From the NCBI GenBank assembly GCA_027494165.1, contig JAOSJM010000001.1, positions 1,054,001-1,118,000 of the forward strand: a DNA stretch of 64,000 nt. The letters run 5' to 3'. Positions 61,749-64,000 of the stretch are shown here, one piece after another. Origin of the DNA: Acidimicrobiia bacterium. GTDB taxonomy: Bacteria; Actinomycetota; Acidimicrobiia; IMCC26256; JAOSJM01. The notes beneath the pieces were generated by a model that saw only the letters and a program-made list of their open reading frames with translations, searched no databases and was not told the DNA's origin. A program made the translations under genes and the position numbers. Each line of letters opens with the position of its first letter. The stretch's first letter is position 1.

Positions 61749-61754
61749 AGCGTA
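61749..61754 (-). promoter_or_regulatory. Putative -10 hexamer for the AI-2E-family gene
   Basis: TACGCT on the minus strand lies 15 bases before the ATG at 61733. TAGGGT at 61810-61815 on the plus strand may be the -10 for upp, giving it a leader of about 55 bases. Confidence 0.4.
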
Positions 61755-61876
61755 CGGCCAGGGGCGCGCCGAGCGGTGCAGGGTTCGCCGCGGCCGGCCC
61801 CGGGCCACCTAGGGTCGTCCGGGCCGCGCCATGGCGTCGGCGAGCCCGGCGGCCGGGCGAGGAGGATCAGGCGGGC

Positions 61877-62509
61877 GTGGAGCAGGACGAGCGGATCCGG
61901 CACCGGAGGCGGGGAGGGCTCCAGGTGGTCGAGGTCAGGCACCGCTCCGTGGCCTGGCACCTCGAGGCGCTGCGGGACCCGGCGACGCCGTCGGCCGGGT
62001 TCCGGCGCCACCTCCACGACATGTCCCGGTTCCTGGTCTACGAGGCGACCGCCTCGCTGTGGCCGGTCACCACGACCGGGTCCGAGCGCGGCGCGCTCGT
62101 GGTCCCGGTCCTGCGGGCCGGGCTCGGGCTCCTGGAGGGCGCGCTGGAGCTGGTTCCCGACGCCGAGGTCGGGTTCCTCGGGCTCCGGCGCGACGAGGTC
62201 ACGCTCGAGCCGTCCCTGTACTGGTCGCGCCTCCCCGCCGACCTCTCCGGCCGGCCCGTCCTCGTCCTCGACCCGATGCTCGCCACCGGCGGCACCCTGG
62301 CGGCGGTCGTCGGGATCCTGGCCGAGCGGGGCGCGACCGGGATCGTGGCCGTGACCGTCCTGACGACCCCCGAGGGCCTGGCCCGGGTCGAGAAGGAAGC
62401 GAGCCGCCTGTCGGTGGTCTGCGCCTCGGTCGATGAGCGGCTCGACCGGCACGGCTTCATCGTGCCGGGGATGGGGGACGCGGGTGACCGACTGTTCGGG
62501 CCGTCGTGA
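61877..62509 (+). CDS. upp: Uracil phosphoribosyltransferase
   Basis: This 210-residue salvage enzyme joins uracil and PRPP to give UMP. The N-terminal pattern VEVRHRSVAWHLEALRDPAT, then LLRAGLG-type VVPVLRAGLGLLEGALELVP, leads to the PRPP loop VLVLDPMLATGGTLAAVVGI with the family-specific DPMLATGGT. The uracil-binding C-terminus is FIVPGMGDAGDRLFG. All core motifs are intact. GTG 61877 follows GGAGGATCAG by ten bases; an internal GTG ahead of the VRHRSV segment would remove about 15 residues. It is divergent from the AI-2E-family gene. Confidence 0.92.
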   Translation: MEQDERIRHRRRGGLQVVEVRHRSVAWHLEALRDPATPSAGFRRHLHDMSRFLVYEATASLWPVTTTGSERGALVVPVLRAGLGLLEGALELVPDAEVGFLGLRRDEVTLEPSLYWSRLPADLSGRPVLVLDPMLATGGTLAAVVGILAERGATGIVAVTVLTTPEGLARVEKEASRLSVVCASVDERLDRHGFIVPGMGDAGDRLFGPS

Positions 62510-62642
62510 GCGGCCGGGTGAGGCCCTGGACCCGGCGAGCCGGTCGGGTCGGACCGAAACCCCTTGGGCGGCGGCCGCGACCGGCCGAAGGAGACCACAG
62601 GAGGCAGAGGTCGGCCGCGCGGGCGACGGACCACGATCGAGG

Positions 62643-64000
62643 ATGAGCGGGTTGAGGGAGGTCCAGGTTCCGGCGCTCGTGCCCGGTCGGCTCGAGCCGG
62701 TGATCGGCCCGGAGCGCTTCGCGCGCTTCACCGAGGCCGCGGCTCGGGCCCGGGCCCTCCTCGAGGGGCGGCGCGTCCTCAACGTCAACTCGACGTCCGA
62801 CGGCGGTGGTGTCGCCGAGATGCTCCGCACGCTGGTCGCGTACGCGCGGGGATCGGGGGTCGACGCTCGCTGGGTGGTGATCGAGGGCGACCCGGAGTTC
62901 TTCGCGATCACGAAGCGGATCCACAACGGCCTCTACGGTTCCGCCGGAGACGGCGGACCGCTCGGACCGGCCGAGCGCGAGCACTACGAGCGGGTGATCG
63001 ACCGCAACGCCCCGGACGTGACCGCCCGGATCCGCCCCGGCGACGTCGTGATCCTCCACGACCCGCAGACCGCCGGGATGACCCCGCGCCTCCGTGACGC
63101 CGGCGCAACGGTCGTGTGGCGCTGCCACGTGGGCGTCGACGTCCCCGATCACCACGTCGAGCGGTCCTGGGCGTTCCTCCGCCCGTTCGTCGAGCTCGCC
63201 GACGCCTCCGTGTTCTCCCGCGCCTCGTTCGCGCCGCCCTGGATCGATCGGGACCGCATGGTCGTCATCCCGCCCTCGATCGACCCGTTCTCCGCCAAGA
63301 ACGAGGCCATGTCGCCGGGCGACGTCGTCGGGGTGCTCCGGTACGTCGGCGCGCTCGACGGCAGGGGCCACCGGTCCCGGGTTCGCTTCAGCCGCCCCGA
63401 CGGACGGTCGGCCCGCGTCTCGCGCCGGGTCGACCTCCTCGGGACCGGACCGCCCCCCGAGCCGGACGTCCCGCTCGTCGTGCAGGTCTCGCGCTGGGAC
63501 CGGATGAAGGACATGACCGGGGTCCTCAGGGGTTTCGCGCAGCACGTCGACGGCTTCCGGCGCGCTCACCTGATGCTCGCCGGGCCGGCGTCGGTCTCCG
63601 ACGATCCCGAGGGGGCCGAGGTGCTCGACGAGTGTCTCGCCGAGTGGGAGGCCCTCGCCCCGGGGCCGCGGTCCCGCGTGCACCTGGCCTGCATCCCGTT
63701 CGCCGACTTCGACGAGGGCTCGGCGATCACGAACGCCCTCCAGCGGCACGCCGGCGTGGTCGTGCAGAAGAGCCTGGCGGAGGGCTTCGGTCTCACGGTG
63801 ACGGAAGCCATGTGGAAGGCCCGCCCGGTGGTGGCCAGCGCGGTCGGGGGATCGCGGACCAGATCGTCGACGGGGACCACGGCCTCCTGCTCGACGACGC
63901 GCGGGATCTCGAGGCGTTCGGCCGTGCCGTCCGGCGCGTCCTCGACGACCCGGAGGGTGCGGCCGCTCTCGGGACGAACGCCCACCGGCGTGCCGTCGAG
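62643..64000 (+). CDS. Trehalose-synthase-like GT4 glycosyltransferase, partial and frameshifted
   Basis: The gene starts at ATG 62643 and runs past the window edge. RVLNVNSTSDGGGVAEMLRT and RWVVIEGDPEFFAITKRIHN are typical of TreT-type trehalose synthases, which join a nucleotide-activated glucose to glucose. VVWRCHVGVDVPDHHVERSW, VVQVSRWDRMKDM and HAGVVVQKSLAEGFGLTVTE continue the GT-B fold with the conserved donor-site Glu. The frame breaks at a G5 run at 63846-63850. One more G restores SAVGGIADQIVDGDHGLLLD and the expected C-terminal helix continues to the edge. Other GT4 enzymes with this N-terminus exist, so the product is probable, not certain. It follows upp by 133 bases with no recognised feature between. 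Confidence 0.82.
   Translation, partial: MSGLREVQVPALVPGRLEPVIGPERFARFTEAAARARALLEGRRVLNVNSTSDGGGVAEMLRTLVAYARGSGVDARWVVIEGDPEFFAITKRIHNGLYGSAGDGGPLGPAEREHYERVIDRNAPDVTARIRPGDVVILHDPQTAGMTPRLRDAGATVVWRCHVGVDVPDHHVERSWAFLRPFVELADASVFSRASFAPPWIDRDRMVVIPPSIDPFSAKNEAMSPGDVVGVLRYVGALDGRGHRSRVRFSRPDGRSARVSRRVDLLGTGPPPEPDVPLVVQVSRWDRMKDMTGVLRGFAQHVDGFRRAHLMLAGPASVSDDPEGAEVLDECLAEWEALAPGPRSRVHLACIPFADFDEGSAITNALQRHAGVVVQKSLAEGFGLTVTEAMWKARPVVASAVGGSRTRSSTGTTASCSTTRGISRRSAVPSGASSTTRRVRPLSGRTPTGVPS

Noticed and set aside
1..64000. tRNA, rRNA, CRISPR arrays, insertion sequences and att sites
   Set aside because: I saw no cloverleaf with a GTTCGA arm, no spaced direct repeats and no transposase or integrase motifs. 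A covariance search would be needed to exclude small RNAs.

Overview
The window is very GC-rich (roughly 70% or more by eye) and densely coded on both strands. Genes often overlap by GTGA or ATGA. Several start codons sit 6-8 bases after a TAnnnT hexamer, which suggests leaderless mRNAs. Gene content points to a free-living, mainly aerobic actinobacterium, possibly an uncultured Acidimicrobiia-like lineage: catalase/OxyR, a KstD-like dehydrogenase, many acyl-CoA dehydrogenases, P450, mycothiol-era cysteine synthesis and SARP-like winged-helix ATPases. The taxonomic call is inference. No tRNA, rRNA, CRISPR, phage or insertion sequence was recognised.

Layout. 0-10.4 kb: acetoacetyl-CoA synthetase, two paralogous winged-helix/ATPase/TPR regulators, an acyl-CoA dehydrogenase-like flavoprotein and a GAF-PAS-GGDEF cyclase. 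10.4-13.7 kb: oxidative stress unit, OxyR divergent from catalase and a 1-Cys peroxiredoxin. 14.3-16 kb: cysK-cysE. 16-25.4 kb: a phosphotransferase, two lipoproteins, a MacB/LolE-type ABC exporter, two FMN-split-barrel proteins (one fused to GAF and a winged helix) and a hemerythrin. 25.4-33.1 kb: KstD-like dehydrogenase divergent from a CoA-ester catabolic operon (ligase, acyl-CoA dehydrogenase, enoyl-CoA hydratase, VOC protein, second acyl-CoA dehydrogenase). 33.2-35.1 kb: ECF-like sigma factor and a membrane partner with a Pro/Gly repeat tail. 35.2-46.3 kb: a glycan synthesis/export cluster bracketed by UDP-glucose dehydrogenase and UDP-glucuronate decarboxylase. 46.4-50.6 kb: an LPATG wall protein, a beta-propeller lipoprotein, a small conserved protein and an acyl-CoA dehydrogenase. 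50.6-57.8 kb: P450, then a NifJ-type pyruvate:ferredoxin oxidoreductase coupled to a dihydroorotate-dehydrogenase-like protein and divergent from an Fe-S/zinc-ribbon protein. 57.8-64 kb: small proteins, a carotenoid-desaturase-like oxidoreductase, an AI-2E-family permease, upp and a partial trehalose-synthase-like glycosyltransferase.

Two points affect how the window should be read. First, about sixteen genes are broken by a single-base shift, every one inside a G or C run of 4-6. Restoring one base gives a family-typical protein each time, so these look like uncorrected sequencing indels, not gene decay. Such genes are listed once over their full span, with the break stated. Second, the best candidate for an undescribed system is the 35.2-46.3 kb cluster. 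It would make UDP-glucuronate and UDP-xylose and contains four glycosyltransferase modules, a glycosidase-glycosyltransferase fusion, an ABC exporter and a ChbG-type deacetylase. It lies next to a sigma factor with a repetitive partner and a sortase-type wall protein.
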